DNA of 64,000 nt from Ostrinia nubilalis (Eukaryota > Arthropoda > Insecta > Lepidoptera > Crambidae). Where the stretch lies: positions 2,356,001 to 2,420,000 of the forward strand of contig NC_087118.1 in assembly GCF_963855985.1 (NCBI RefSeq), given 5' to 3'. The notes under the pieces were generated by a model, which did not search any database, was not told the origin of the DNA, and saw nothing but the letters and a program-made list of their open reading frames with translations. Each line of letters opens with the position of its first letter. Position 1 is the first letter of the stretch. Shown in pieces: positions 36,923-46,766 of the stretch. Made by a program: the position numbers and the translations under genes.

Positions 36923-37056
36923 AGCTTCAACCAAACCAACGCGTGCAGATTGCCATCGCCGGCGCGATCATAGGCCAATGACTGGTCGTGCGACCTGTCA
37001 TTCGCCTATGATCGCGTCGGCGATGGTGATTTGCACGCGTTGGTTTGGTTGAAGCT
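36923..37056. repeat. Long hairpin with 60-bp arms
   Basis: AGCTTCAACCAAACCAACGC opens the left arm and its inverse closes the right arm. Sixty bp pair with about 5-6 mismatches around a loop of about 14 bp. It is much more GC-rich than its surroundings. Probably a MITE, but no TSD is clear. The dispersed repeat at 37062 begins within a few bases of it. Confidence 0.85.
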
Positions 37057-37061
37057 TACTT

Positions 37062-37770
37062 TTACAAAATGACAATTATACGATATCCATTATATGCTGG
37101 TAAGAACAATTCCGTTCAGTTACGCTTAAAACGGCATATAACTAACAAAAAATCAACACACCCATTGCTCGTTGCCTCCGGAACCATGCATATGTTTGTT
37201 ATATTGGCATACTCGTACTTGTACCTAGACTTCCTGACATTCCGTCGACGCTGAGGCATTCAATTGGCACAAGTGGGACATTATCAAGCGGTTATTAACC
37301 TTACCTTGATTCGTCACCCCTGCATCTTCTCTCCGGTCTCTTCCCCCTCAACTTCACGCCCGCAGCTATGCGGCTGTCGAACTCCACACTCTTCGCTTCG
37401 ATGTCGTTACCTTCCCCAAGACGTCCGCCGGTGTTTCCCACAGCATCAGCAACATCAGCCCACAGGCTGGCGTGTCCCCCCAACAGTCGTCCACGTCTAT
37501 CCTTCAGTTCGCCCTTCAGCGATATCATAACATCTCTTCTTCAATTTGGTTGACCGAGAAAGCTCCTATTCTAAAATCAAACACCAATGTAAATGGATTT
37601 ATACTCCAAGTGACGACGCTATACCGATCCACCCCTACAGTGTAGAGATGATATTTAACATAGCCCATTCCCCCGATACTTCACTATCTCCACTCACACC
37701 ACCACACACGCATAACTCATATACACAAAACCAACATGCCCAAACAAAAACCACCAAATTTTGAATTCAT
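37062..37770 (+). repeat. Unclassified dispersed repeat, copy on plus strand
   Basis: Opposite-orientation counterpart of 23415-24112, with the same landmarks in the same order. It is followed by an A-rich tail (AAAAATAAATAAATAATG, to about 37806), which favours a retroposon. Short open frames inside (for example 37264-37530) are not conserved in the other copy. Confidence 0.6.
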
Positions 37771-37806
37771 GCGAAATGAGTATAAAAAAGCAAAAATAAA
37801 TAAATA

Positions 37807-37954
37807 ATGCACGTGTATAGGCGTGTCAGCTTGATTTTAATTGATTTTAAAATATATTTACACAAAAGAATTGTCAATTGATTGATGAGGTGAATTATAT
37901 TTACACTTTCCGAGAAACTGCGTAAAAATAAAAAAAATATATAAAAAAAGTAAT
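37807..37954 (-). other. Helitron 3' flank, terminus not found
   Basis: AT-rich sequence between the Helitron stop codon and the dispersed repeat. No hairpin plus CTRR terminus is visible here, so the 3' end is either missing or displaced beyond the repeat. Confidence 0.4.
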
Positions 37955-40900
37955 CTAAAGAAGCTGCGGGTACACTACATTATTAAGCAAAAGTTTATTG
38001 TCGACTAATTTATCGCGCGAAACTAAAATTTTGATATCCGATTTTTCTTGGACCCGACCTAACGCTACGTACAATTGGCCATGACTGAACACGTCCGACC
38101 GCAAGTCTACGCCTACCCGATTTATAGTCTGCCCCTGACTCTTATGAACAGTCATGGCATAACACAGAGCTAAGGGGAATTGCCGTCGCGTCATTTCGAT
38201 GGGGCTGTCCGGTTCGATTGGAGCTTTAAACAAGATACGCGGAATCAAAAATTCGTTTGTTTCGCCTGGCTTGCGAACGGTTATAATGCGCGGCGTAGTT
38301 TTCACGACGATAACTTTTGTGCCATTGACCAGTCGGTCTGAAAAACTAAGATTGCGGATTATCATGCACACGCATCCTACTTTTAGTGTTAGATCATGTT
38401 CTGGAACACCCTTTGGCTGCAGTTTATTTAACGCGTCCGCGCCTAAAAATATATCGTCCGCGTTATCGGAAAGGACTTTATCGATTGAATAAAAGTGTAA
38501 CGGTTCCGACTCTACTCTATCTAATACTATGGAATTAATTTCCCTAACGTTTTGATTGTGTGTGGTGAGTATTGCTCGACCAGCACACGTGTCCGGTTCA
38601 ATAATGACAACATGTGAAAAAACAAAATCTATTAAATCGTTCAAATCTGTAACATAAGAAAGGTGGGAAGTTAAATCTACTAAATTTAAAATTGAACGAT
38701 TTACCTTTACAGTTTGAACCGGCAATTGATTCGATCCCAGTTTTAATAAAAAGTCAGAATACTCTGGGTCGTCTCTGTTACGTTGGGAAGTGCTCAAGTT
38801 GAAAATTTTAATTTGTTCCCAAATCGGTGAGGACTTGACTGAACAATTGATTACGTCAGAGTTACTTTTAGCTTTTACTACGACAGGAGGTATCTGACGG
38901 AAATCTCCTGCGAAAATTACGATTTTCCCACCAAAAAGCCTGTTACACTTCATCAAATCGCGGAGAGACCTATCAAGCAGGTGAATTAAATATTTGTGAG
39001 CCATAGGGGCTTCGTCGTAAATAATAACGTCAGCTTGTCGAACAAGCTCAGCGCGCTGCGAACCATTGGTAATGCTCCAGTAACCAAGATCATCTACGGG
39101 GTTGAGGGGGAATTTAAACATGCTATGTGCCGTAATGCCGCCTACGTAATTTTGCGCCGCGATACCTGAACTCGCCGTACACAAGACAATTCCTGAATTT
39201 CCGCGTGCGTGTGCAGTAATTACATTTAAAAGCAAAGTTTTACCTGTTCCGGCAGGCCCGTCAATGAAAATGGCAGTATTGTTAGAGTTTCGGAACTCGC
39301 TGTCACTCAGGAGAGTGTGAATATAACTAAACACGAGGTTTTGGTCGGGGGATAATTTTGGTAGCCAGCTACTCACGAACGTGTTTAATTCGTCGCGATT
39401 ATATTCGACGCGCTCGCGGCCTACTTCGGTCGAATCGTCTATAACGCCCGGTAACCCTTGCTCGACAAGGGATGTCCCATGTTTACGCAATAACCGGTCG
39501 ATTTGGACGAGACAAAGTTTGTACGCTTTTTCTGCGTCATCGGATAAACGCTGCAAAAAATCCTGACCAATTAAATGTTTGTACTTATCCCACAAAGAAA
39601 CGACCCTAACCCCGTTCACAGCTAAGAGTACGAAAAAGCTACGCAGCCGTGGTCCAGTCAAAAATGTAGATGCTTCCTGCATAGCAATCTCATACTCCGC
39701 TTCATCGTCCGCGATCCCGAGAGCTTTCGCAGCTTCCTGGAAAGTTTTGCACAATGGACCACCAAGTTTATATAAATCGTCGTAACTACGACACGGCTGA
39801 GACGCTAAAAGTAGACGCAAGTAAAATAATTCACCTCTGTTTGGCGCGACCCAGAATAAACGCGATACTAATTCGCCCCTTTGCCGTCTTGTCAAAAATT
39901 TATTATTGCTCAATTCAAAGATTTCTACATTTTTTGTGGTGGGACGTCGTGAATGTACAATAAACCGCTCGTAAAAATCTAAATACGTTATGTTATCAAA
40001 CTGTTCACCGAGAGGCCTTTTAAAATAAGTTATTAAGTCCGAATGAGCGCGGCGCGCGGCATCTGCTTCGGTTCCCGGCTTGAAAAAGATGGATTGTTGG
40101 CCCTCAAGGTGTACGGCGAGCTGCTTTACGTTCGGTTCGCGAGCTGTTACGTCAAACTCTAAAATGCGCCACGTCGCTTCGCAAGAACCAAGGTAACGTT
40201 TGGTGACATACTGCTCGATTTCGTTATTTTTATCAGAATCAGGAACGACTGTAACGCGCGATTCGTCAGGACCTTTGGTCATGTATTTGAATAGATATTT
40301 GACGATCGCGCGTGCGGAATATGCTAATAAATTTATGTGACAGTCATACTTGAGGAGAAGAGCGGCATTGTACGGAACGACCCACAAATCACTAACCGTT
40401 ATGTCTCTATTTCTAAATTTAATGGTGGCTTGGTTTTTACTATCACGGCGTAAATGAACAAAACCTTTGTCATCGCAGTAAGTTACAGCCGTTTCAGATT
40501 TAGGGAAATACTTTGTGCATTTCATTTTTTCAGTATCCCAACATGGCAAATCTGTTCTATGTGGAGGTCCACATGGGCCGTGTATCATGTGATCAAGCAC
40601 AGCCTTGCGTAATCTACCACCTGCCTCAGAAGGAGGAGGGATATCTGCCCTTACAAATTGATCGATTTCAAAATTTTGTATGGGACCACCCCCTTCGATT
40701 CTAAAACAAATGTGGGCATGGGGCAGTCCTCGTTTTTGAAACTCTATGACATGCATAATATACATACATCTACCAAACCAAGCACCAGTTCTAAGATCTT
40801 TTAAAAGTTGTGCGAGTTTCAAGTTAAAAACTCTCGCACAAATTAAAGGATTAGGCCTTTGTCCTTGTGGAGTAGATTGTTGGATCTCGGGCCACTTTGG

Positions 40901-43432
40901 ATTGCATGTCATCGTTAAAAAGTATGATGGAGTGCCCAGTCTATTGACCAGTGCAATCGCATCCATATATTTAGTTTTCATATACCGTGGACCTCCAGTA
41001 AATGTATTGGGCAGATAGACACGTCCCGGCACAACACCACCCTCTCCCCGTATGGTTTCATCTGCTGCTATCTGGTTACTAATTTCTACCGAGTTTTCTA
41101 CTTCCTGAAGGGGAGCAGATCTAAGAGCAGCATCTGAGGAATGATTCTGCATATTAAAAATGTACCTAAGTCGTTCCTCTGAAATTCTACAGAACATATC
41201 TACTATCCATTCCTCAGAAAGTCTGCTCAACTCTGAAAACCGCGGCTCAGATAGCAACAAACAACGGACGTATTTATTTTGTGTTAGTTTTACGCCGTTG
41301 TTGTCGAGTCTATTCGGTAACCAACCGGGATTACCGTGTGGATACAGCAAAGGATATTGGAAAGTTTCATACAGCGGATGTAAAATGTCTACAGTGTGCG
41401 GTTTTCGAGCACCTATGCGCCATATGACTATAGCTTTAGGAATATAGCGTTCGCGTTCTGTGCTCAGAATTGCGGCTATTTCCGAACCGATTGGCATGTC
41501 TCCCAAAATATTACCATGGGAGCGTCGCGACGTGGGTTCAAATATCAAATGTGCCTCCTCGGAAGGCTCCTGACTTAAACGTTTAAAACAATCTATGTAC
41601 GGACTAACATTATGCATAAAATTGGTAATGCAGCGAACTACCTCCATGTCTAAATTTTGGCTTACAGCTGTCCTTTCCCTTTCGTCGTAAATGTACATAC
41701 CGATAGGATTATATGTGTCAGTGTAAGCTAAATCAAAAACACGATGGTAAGTTCGGCCCTGAATTTTTAAGAAAGACACACCGGAATTTGGTTGATGAAA
41801 ACCATGAGAAACGCCTAATGCGCTAAACGAAAACAAATTATTGAAAGCTCGCGGTCTTAGAAGGAAAGCTGGGTGGGAATAGAACTCTTCGGTTAACGGC
41901 GGTAAATTTTGAACATTATATGCTCCAGAACCACAACACCACTTGACTCTACCTTTTTCCTCTATAAAAATTCGCGCCTGACATTGAGGACATCTATGGC
42001 TGTCATTCAAAGACAGTTTTTTGAAACAATGAGTTTGAAGTGAATCTAAATCGTCGTTTTGTTTTTGCCCGATCAAAATATTGGAATTACGCAACGCGGG
42101 TTCTAAATTTCTGTTTACTACATTATATTGTTGTGACGCTTCTTTATTAACTTCCGGGTTTTGTTGCGAATACCGTTTAACCGAGTCCCTATGAACGGAT
42201 GGATTATTTTGAGTGTATCGTTTTACCGCGTCCCTGTTAACGGAGGGATTGTTTTGAGAATAAAGTTTAGCCGCGTCCCTATGAACGGAGGGATTTTTGT
42301 CAGTGTATCGTTTAACCGCATCCCTATGAACGGAGGGATTTTTTTGTGCATAACGTTTAACCGCGTCCCTATTGATAGTTGGGTTCTGGGTAGCATAACG
42401 TTTTACAGCCTCTCGGTGTCTAAGGGTTTTGGTTGACGTTACGTTACTAACCCGACCGCTATTTAAATCGACCCGATCAATTACAACGACTGGCTTTAAT
42501 TTCAATTTGACATCAGAATGTGTAGTACTGACGGACAAAGCAGCATCATGGGCAATTTTTAACGCAGTTAAATTTACTCTTTCAAGAACCACAACTGGTT
42601 TTAATTTTTCATTAATTAATTTAGATTTTTTCGGTGCGGAAGAATCTACTTTACATTTAGATGATCTCTTTTTTTTGGGTCGACCTCGTTTGGTTGATTG
42701 CACCGGTGCAATGTCTATTGATTCTAACTCAACTTTTTCAAGGACTACGACAGGTTTCAACGTTGTTAATTTCGCGTCGCGTGGCTCGAGTGGGACGACG
42801 GGATCTAAGTTTAGCGCAAAATTTACTACAGTTAATTTATGTATAGAATATTGCGCCGAGGTATACGCATGTCCTATGAACAGTAATTTTGCGAGATCTT
42901 CTAAATTTTGGCAACAAAACAAACGCGCCTTATTTTGAGTTTCGTCCCGATGATTAAATTTATTATTGATGCCAACCGCATGGCTATTAAATAAATAAAA
43001 TTTGTTGCCAAATTTCCAAAACGAAACCGTATAATTGTTCCCGGTGAACAAGTAACTATCCCGAGTATCGTTACGTTCGCGAGTGAATACACGGTCGCGC
43101 AAAATATGAACTAACTGCAATGTTGCAACATCAACATCGCGCAGTGAAGCTGGAAAAAGCCCGTTTTCAATCCAGTTGGGTTCCATTGCATTAATTTTGA
43201 CCGCGAAGTTCCCTACTCGATAATCATTTGGCAATTCGTCTGGTAATAAGAAAACGTGGTCCCGAGGTTTGCACTGCAAGTAAAGTAAATCACCGTACTG
43301 AAGAATAGTATTGATATCCGCAACATCAAACACGGCCCGATTTTTAATAACTGACAAAGCGGATGCACATGCTGACATGGCTACACACTGTGCATTATTA
43401 CCTTTATACCGTGCATCGCCTTGATGGGACAA
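37955..43432 (-). CDS. Helitron Rep/helicase transposase (RepHel), intact frame
   Basis: A 1825-residue rolling-circle transposase. Residues 1-190 resemble an OTU/C76-type cysteine protease (Cys16 in NNAQC, His151 in FNSHAVG; Asn149 sits where Asp is expected). Residues 225-323 hold three LKPVVVLERV-type repeats and an AT-hook, KRGRPKKKR (248-256). Residues 340-437 hold about six 16-residue repeats of the RDAVKRYxxxNPSVH type. A CPQC...WCC zinc-binding region is at 481-500. The Rep nuclease has FLTMTCNPKW (838-847), the HUH pair His905/His907 and the tyrosines Tyr1046/Tyr1050 in KYLFKYMTKG. The Pif1-type helicase has Walker A GPAGTGKT (1392-1399), Walker B DE (1473-1474), GDFRQIPP (1509-1516) and TVHKSQGQT (1761-1769). 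The start codon is unclear: the frame opens with TTG after an in-frame TAA, and the first ATG is codon 19 (43378). A 5' exon may exist. No internal stops. Confidence 0.95.
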   Translation of the reverse strand: MSHQGDARYKGNNAQCVAMSACASALSVIKNRAVFDVADINTILQYGDLLYLQCKPRDHVFLLPDELPNDYRVGNFAVKINAMEPNWIENGLFPASLRDVDVATLQLVHILRDRVFTRERNDTRDSYLFTGNNYTVSFWKFGNKFYLFNSHAVGINNKFNHRDETQNKARLFCCQNLEDLAKLLFIGHAYTSAQYSIHKLTVVNFALNLDPVVPLEPRDAKLTTLKPVVVLEKVELESIDIAPVQSTKRGRPKKKRSSKCKVDSSAPKKSKLINEKLKPVVVLERVNLTALKIAHDAALSVSTTHSDVKLKLKPVVVIDRVDLNSGRVSNVTSTKTLRHREAVKRYATQNPTINRDAVKRYAQKNPSVHRDAVKRYTDKNPSVHRDAAKLYSQNNPSVNRDAVKRYTQNNPSVHRDSVKRYSQQNPEVNKEASQQYNVVNRNLEPALRNSNILIGQKQNDDLDSLQTHCFKKLSLNDSHRCPQCQARIFIEEKGRVKWCCGSGAYNVQNLPPLTEEFYSHPAFLLRPRAFNNLFSFSALGVSHGFHQPNSGVSFLKIQGRTYHRVFDLAYTDTYNPIGMYIYDERERTAVSQNLDMEVVRCITNFMHNVSPYIDCFKRLSQEPSEEAHLIFEPTSRRSHGNILGDMPIGSEIAAILSTERERYIPKAIVIWRIGARKPHTVDILHPLYETFQYPLLYPHGNPGWLPNRLDNNGVKLTQNKYVRCLLLSEPRFSELSRLSEEWIVDMFCRISEERLRYIFNMQNHSSDAALRSAPLQEVENSVEISNQIAADETIRGEGGVVPGRVYLPNTFTGGPRYMKTKYMDAIALVNRLGTPSYFLTMTCNPKWPEIQQSTPQGQRPNPLICARVFNLKLAQLLKDLRTGAWFGRCMYIMHVIEFQKRGLPHAHICFRIEGGGPIQNFEIDQFVRADIPPPSEAGGRLRKAVLDHMIHGPCGPPHRTDLPCWDTEKMKCTKYFPKSETAVTYCDDKGFVHLRRDSKNQATIKFRNRDITVSDLWVVPYNAALLLKYDCHINLLAYSARAIVKYLFKYMTKGPDESRVTVVPDSDKNNEIEQYVTKRYLGSCEATWRILEFDVTAREPNVKQLAVHLEGQQSIFFKPGTEADAARRAHSDLITYFKRPLGEQFDNITYLDFYERFIVHSRRPTTKNVEIFELSNNKFLTRRQRGELVSRLFWVAPNRGELFYLRLLLASQPCRSYDDLYKLGGPLCKTFQEAAKALGIADDEAEYEIAMQEASTFLTGPRLRSFFVLLAVNGVRVVSLWDKYKHLIGQDFLQRLSDDAEKAYKLCLVQIDRLLRKHGTSLVEQGLPGVIDDSTEVGRERVEYNRDELNTFVSSWLPKLSPDQNLVFSYIHTLLSDSEFRNSNNTAIFIDGPAGTGKTLLLNVITAHARGNSGIVLCTASSGIAAQNYVGGITAHSMFKFPLNPVDDLGYWSITNGSQRAELVRQADVIIYDEAPMAHKYLIHLLDRSLRDLMKCNRLFGGKIVIFAGDFRQIPPVVVKAKSNSDVINCSVKSSPIWEQIKIFNLSTSQRNRDDPEYSDFLLKLGSNQLPVQTVKVNRSILNLVDLTSHLSYVTDLNDLIDFVFSHVVIIEPDTCAGRAILTTHNQNVREINSIVLDRVESEPLHFYSIDKVLSDNADDIFLGADALNKLQPKGVPEHDLTLKVGCVCMIIRNLSFSDRLVNGTKVIVVKTTPRIITVRKPGETNEFLIPRILFKAPIEPDSPIEMTRRQFPLALCYAMTVHKSQGQTINRVGVDLRSDVFSHGQLYVALGRVQEKSDIKILVSRDKLVDNKLLLNNVVYPQLL

Positions 43433-43668
43433 TCCTTTACCAGAAATTAATAATTAATAATAGTCTGATTGACAATGAAGTCGCGCTTATTATGCATATG
43501 CACGAATACATAATTTAAAAGAAAGTAATTTGCTTCGAAATACAAAATGCAGGTGGTTTCTTTATTTTCAGATTATATGCTGATACCTTATCAAGACAAA
43601 AATAACGAAAACTCTAAAAAGATTCAAGTCAATCTTCTCTTAAAATTATTGTCATAATATATTATAGA
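43433..43668 (-). promoter_or_regulatory. Helitron 5' flank with candidate TC terminus
   Basis: On the minus strand, A|TCTATAATATATTATG at 43668 resembles the TCTATATTATATAAAGC start of the tandem units and fits insertion between A and T. The 235 bp to the reading frame would be the 5' UTR or promoter. A splice acceptor-like TCTGGTAAAG precedes the TTG. The terminus is inferred only from this similarity. Confidence 0.35.
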
Positions 43669-45806
43669 TGTGTAAAGAATGCAACTTCAGTATCTAAATT
43701 GAATGATAAAAAGTGTTATAGATTTATATGACACGGAAGATAATTAAAAGATTGGTCACATAATTAATGCTAATTTTCAACTCAGTTATGTAATATTATA
43801 AAAATACTTTCATTATCTTCTAACACTCTCCGCTAAAATATCTAAAGTATTTTGACAAGGCCTTAGAACATCACCTTAAAGCAATATCAATCATGCTAAT
43901 TTTGAGGTACACACAGAATACAAAATGACAAACTATAGTGCCAACAAATTTTCTGAAAATAAATCGTCAATAAATTCATATTCAGTTATAAATGGTCATG
44001 CAATGAACAAGTAATAAATTTTACAATGCCTACCTGATTAATTACTTTTATTGTTTTGGTACTTGAAATTAAGTTTGTTTTTTACTAATAAATAAAAGAA
44101 ATTAAATTAAATTTAAAAGTAGATATACCTACCTATAGAGACCTACCTAAACCGAAAATCCAAACTCATACAATTAATAGCAGCTAGTGCTAATAGTAAT
44201 AAGAAGTTTAATGTAAACAAAAGTTTGAAATTTTATTATAATTGAACAACAACATTACCTACTTAAGTAGGTAGGTAATGTATCCAAATTACTAAAGAAA
44301 ACAGTAAATTGTATTAAAAACCAATGCCTCCCAGTTAAGGTATGTAATGATGGAAATCAATGATTATACAAATTAGTACTAACCTATTTTACTGTAACTG
44401 TACCATTTTGCAGTAAGTTCATATTACAACAAGTAATTTTATTAGGCTAATCCTACCTAAAAAATGCATTGCATTGATACAATATTTCCTAAAATACAAC
44501 TAATGCAAATTCAAATAACAGGCTTACCTAACCCCATTGAGACAATAAGTAGGTAACTACCTACCTAATTTCTGCTTATCAAACATACCTAAATTAATTT
44601 AGTAATAATATGAATCAATAGAAATTTAGAATTTATGTTTCTGTAAAAATGAAAAATATTATAGGACCTTACATTAATAATCTAAGTAGGTATAGGACCA
44701 ATTTCAAACATGATGAATATTGATAACTTCAATCAATAATTGGTGCACATATATTTGAATTTAATTAATTTATGACAAGAGATAAAAATTAAACCACTAC
44801 TCAAGTAGGTAAATTATAATTAGTATAATTATTAATCTTGATTTATAAAAGGCTAGATATTATGGTCAGATCCAGACTTATACAAGTTCAAAAAAAAGTA
44901 CTTATACCTAGTAAGATGAATGTCAAATCAGAATTCAACACACTAAATTAAAAATATTGATAAATAAATACAAATATAACAAGCGCAGGATATATTTAAA
45001 AGTAGTATTAAATGCAAATAATCCTATTGCAAATCTGAAGGTTTTCAAATAATATTTAAACTGCATTGATATTACCTACCAATATTTGAGAAGGATTCAA
45101 TCAAGTTCTTATTATTGATTTGATTTCAGAGCAAATCAATTATTTTAACTACACTGAAACATTAATTAAATTAGTTGTGATTCAATAAATGCTTTGTTTA
45201 TAATAAGAACTAAAATTATGCGCTACTTGTGTATTTTAAATACCTAATGTAACACCAATTTCAACAGTAAATAATCCTACATGTAAAATTATTTTACATA
45301 ACTATTCATATGAAAACCATCTCAGAGTAAGAAGATCTAAATAACTTTTATTGATAGATAATGTGAATTTATGTTCATCAACAATGAAATGATAACTTGC
45401 CTGTTAGGACATTATTAATACAAGTACCTTGTGTAGAATTGACATGTTTCAAAATATAAAGATTTATTACGTGTTATTAACTATTTACTGTTAGGCATGG
45501 ACCTTTTTTTATAGATCCATGATTGTAGGTAGGTGTAGGTAATTTAAATAACTTGGCAAATAGAATAAGGGGCTACGCCCTTGTCAACCATATTTAGAAA
45601 ATGTGTGAAGTTATTGACTTGAAAAAGCTAGATCTTATGCAGTTATGAACTACCTACAACACCATTGCCATGTCAATTATAAAAGAAGAAAAATGGCGGT
45701 CCATAACTATTCATCAAAGCCAAACATAGTATATTTTTAATGAACCAAAGGACCTAAACACAGAAAATAATGGAAAGAAGAACAAATAAGACTATAAAAG
45801 ACTTAC
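43669..45806. other. AT-rich DNA, probable intron
   Basis: No coding stretch or element is recognised. It is rich in TACCTACCTA-type words. If the exon at 45807-45862 is real, this is the start of its downstream intron on the minus strand. Confidence 0.5.
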
Positions 45807-45855
45807 CCGTGGCGATGCAGACGGCCGTGGTGGAATCGTAGTTGAAGCGGGGCAT
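45807..45855 (-). CDS. First coding exon of an unidentified host gene
   Basis: On the minus strand a 56-nt exon (45862-45807) lies between a 3' splice site, ATAATTGCAG, and a 5' splice site, CACGG|GTAAGT. It contains ATG at 45855 and 16 codons plus one base (phase 1): MPRFNYDSTTAVCIAT. It is GC-rich with third-position C, unlike the AT-rich surroundings. The next exon was not found; it must lie to the left, possibly beyond the satellite and Helitron or outside the window. I do not recognise the protein. Confidence 0.65.
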
Positions 45856-46165
45856 CGTGAAACTGCAATTATACACATTTAATGAACTAAAGAACCACAA
45901 ATTATGGCACTGAAGAACCTAAAATACACTTAAAACTTCGATCATTACACTTTAAAAAGTTTTAAACCATAAAAAGTTGTTTGTTTAACATTATTTCATT
46001 TGTTTTACAATGGCGTCCCCTTCAACAAAAATGATGCCTACACTAACGGAACGATGAAAAGAAACAATTAAGTTGATATATCATCAAAATTGATTTGTAC
46101 AATAGTATTTTATTATTTGACAAACCTATGGATAATAATTTTAATAATATTTACACATAACTTAC

Positions 46166-46240
46166 CGCGATGAAACAAGATGCAAAACAGTTGCGACCGA
46201 GAGGGAGGCGGAAGTGAATGAGCGCGAAATGTCTCACTCA
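46166..46240 (-). promoter_or_regulatory. 5' non-coding exon and promoter region of the host gene
   Basis: A GC-rich stretch on the minus strand ends at a strong donor, ATCGCG|GTAAGTTATG (46165), and has no ATG. With the acceptor at 45863 it gives a 303-bp intron. The start site would be near 46240. The duplicated block 2 begins about 430 bp upstream, so this promoter lies beside the duplication boundary. Confidence 0.55.
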
Positions 46241-46674
46241 ACTTTTTTTGGCCACAAAACTTATGACCATAGACAACTTTTGTTTGGTGGTGTTTAACCT
46301 ATTGGTCACCAACCTATATCGCCTGGAACAGTAAAAAAATATATTTCTGTTTTGAAAATAAAGATTTAGGGTTTTAGGCAATCGCAAAAATACGCATAAA
46401 ATAACTAAAGCATTTCTATAAGTATTTTTATCAAAGAAATATTGCACGGAAATGTTAAACGTTTTGTATTTTAAAAAAGACCATGGCGCTCTAAAGGATA
46501 TAGAACGCAACTCAGATTTTATTTAATCTGATTTGATTATGATGATTAATTATGATAGAAAAAGAATTATTAATAACAATCGGTTATTATGAATAATTTG
46601 GTAAATGTGATTAAAGAAATCATTCACGTATGTATAAAATTAAATAAACTGCTTAGGGTTGGCCCAAGGTCCAC
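46241..46674. other. Upstream flank of the host gene, no feature seen
   Basis: AT-rich sequence between the putative promoter and the start of duplicated block 2. An open frame at 46238-46510 on the minus strand has no recognised domain and overlaps the promoter. Confidence 0.4.
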
Positions 46675-46766
46675 CCCCGCCGCATCTAAACCTATTTATT
46701 AAAATTTAAACAGTTCGTTTAAATTTTAAACATTCCAATCTCATTATACTAATTTATATTAATATA

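Noticed and set aside
37264..37530. 88-codon frame
   Set aside because: It lies inside the dispersed repeat and is not open in the 23415-24112 copy.
42161..42938. Plus-strand frames of 91 and 169 codons opposite the Helitron gene
   Set aside because: They mirror the repetitive segment of the real minus-strand gene and have no domain.
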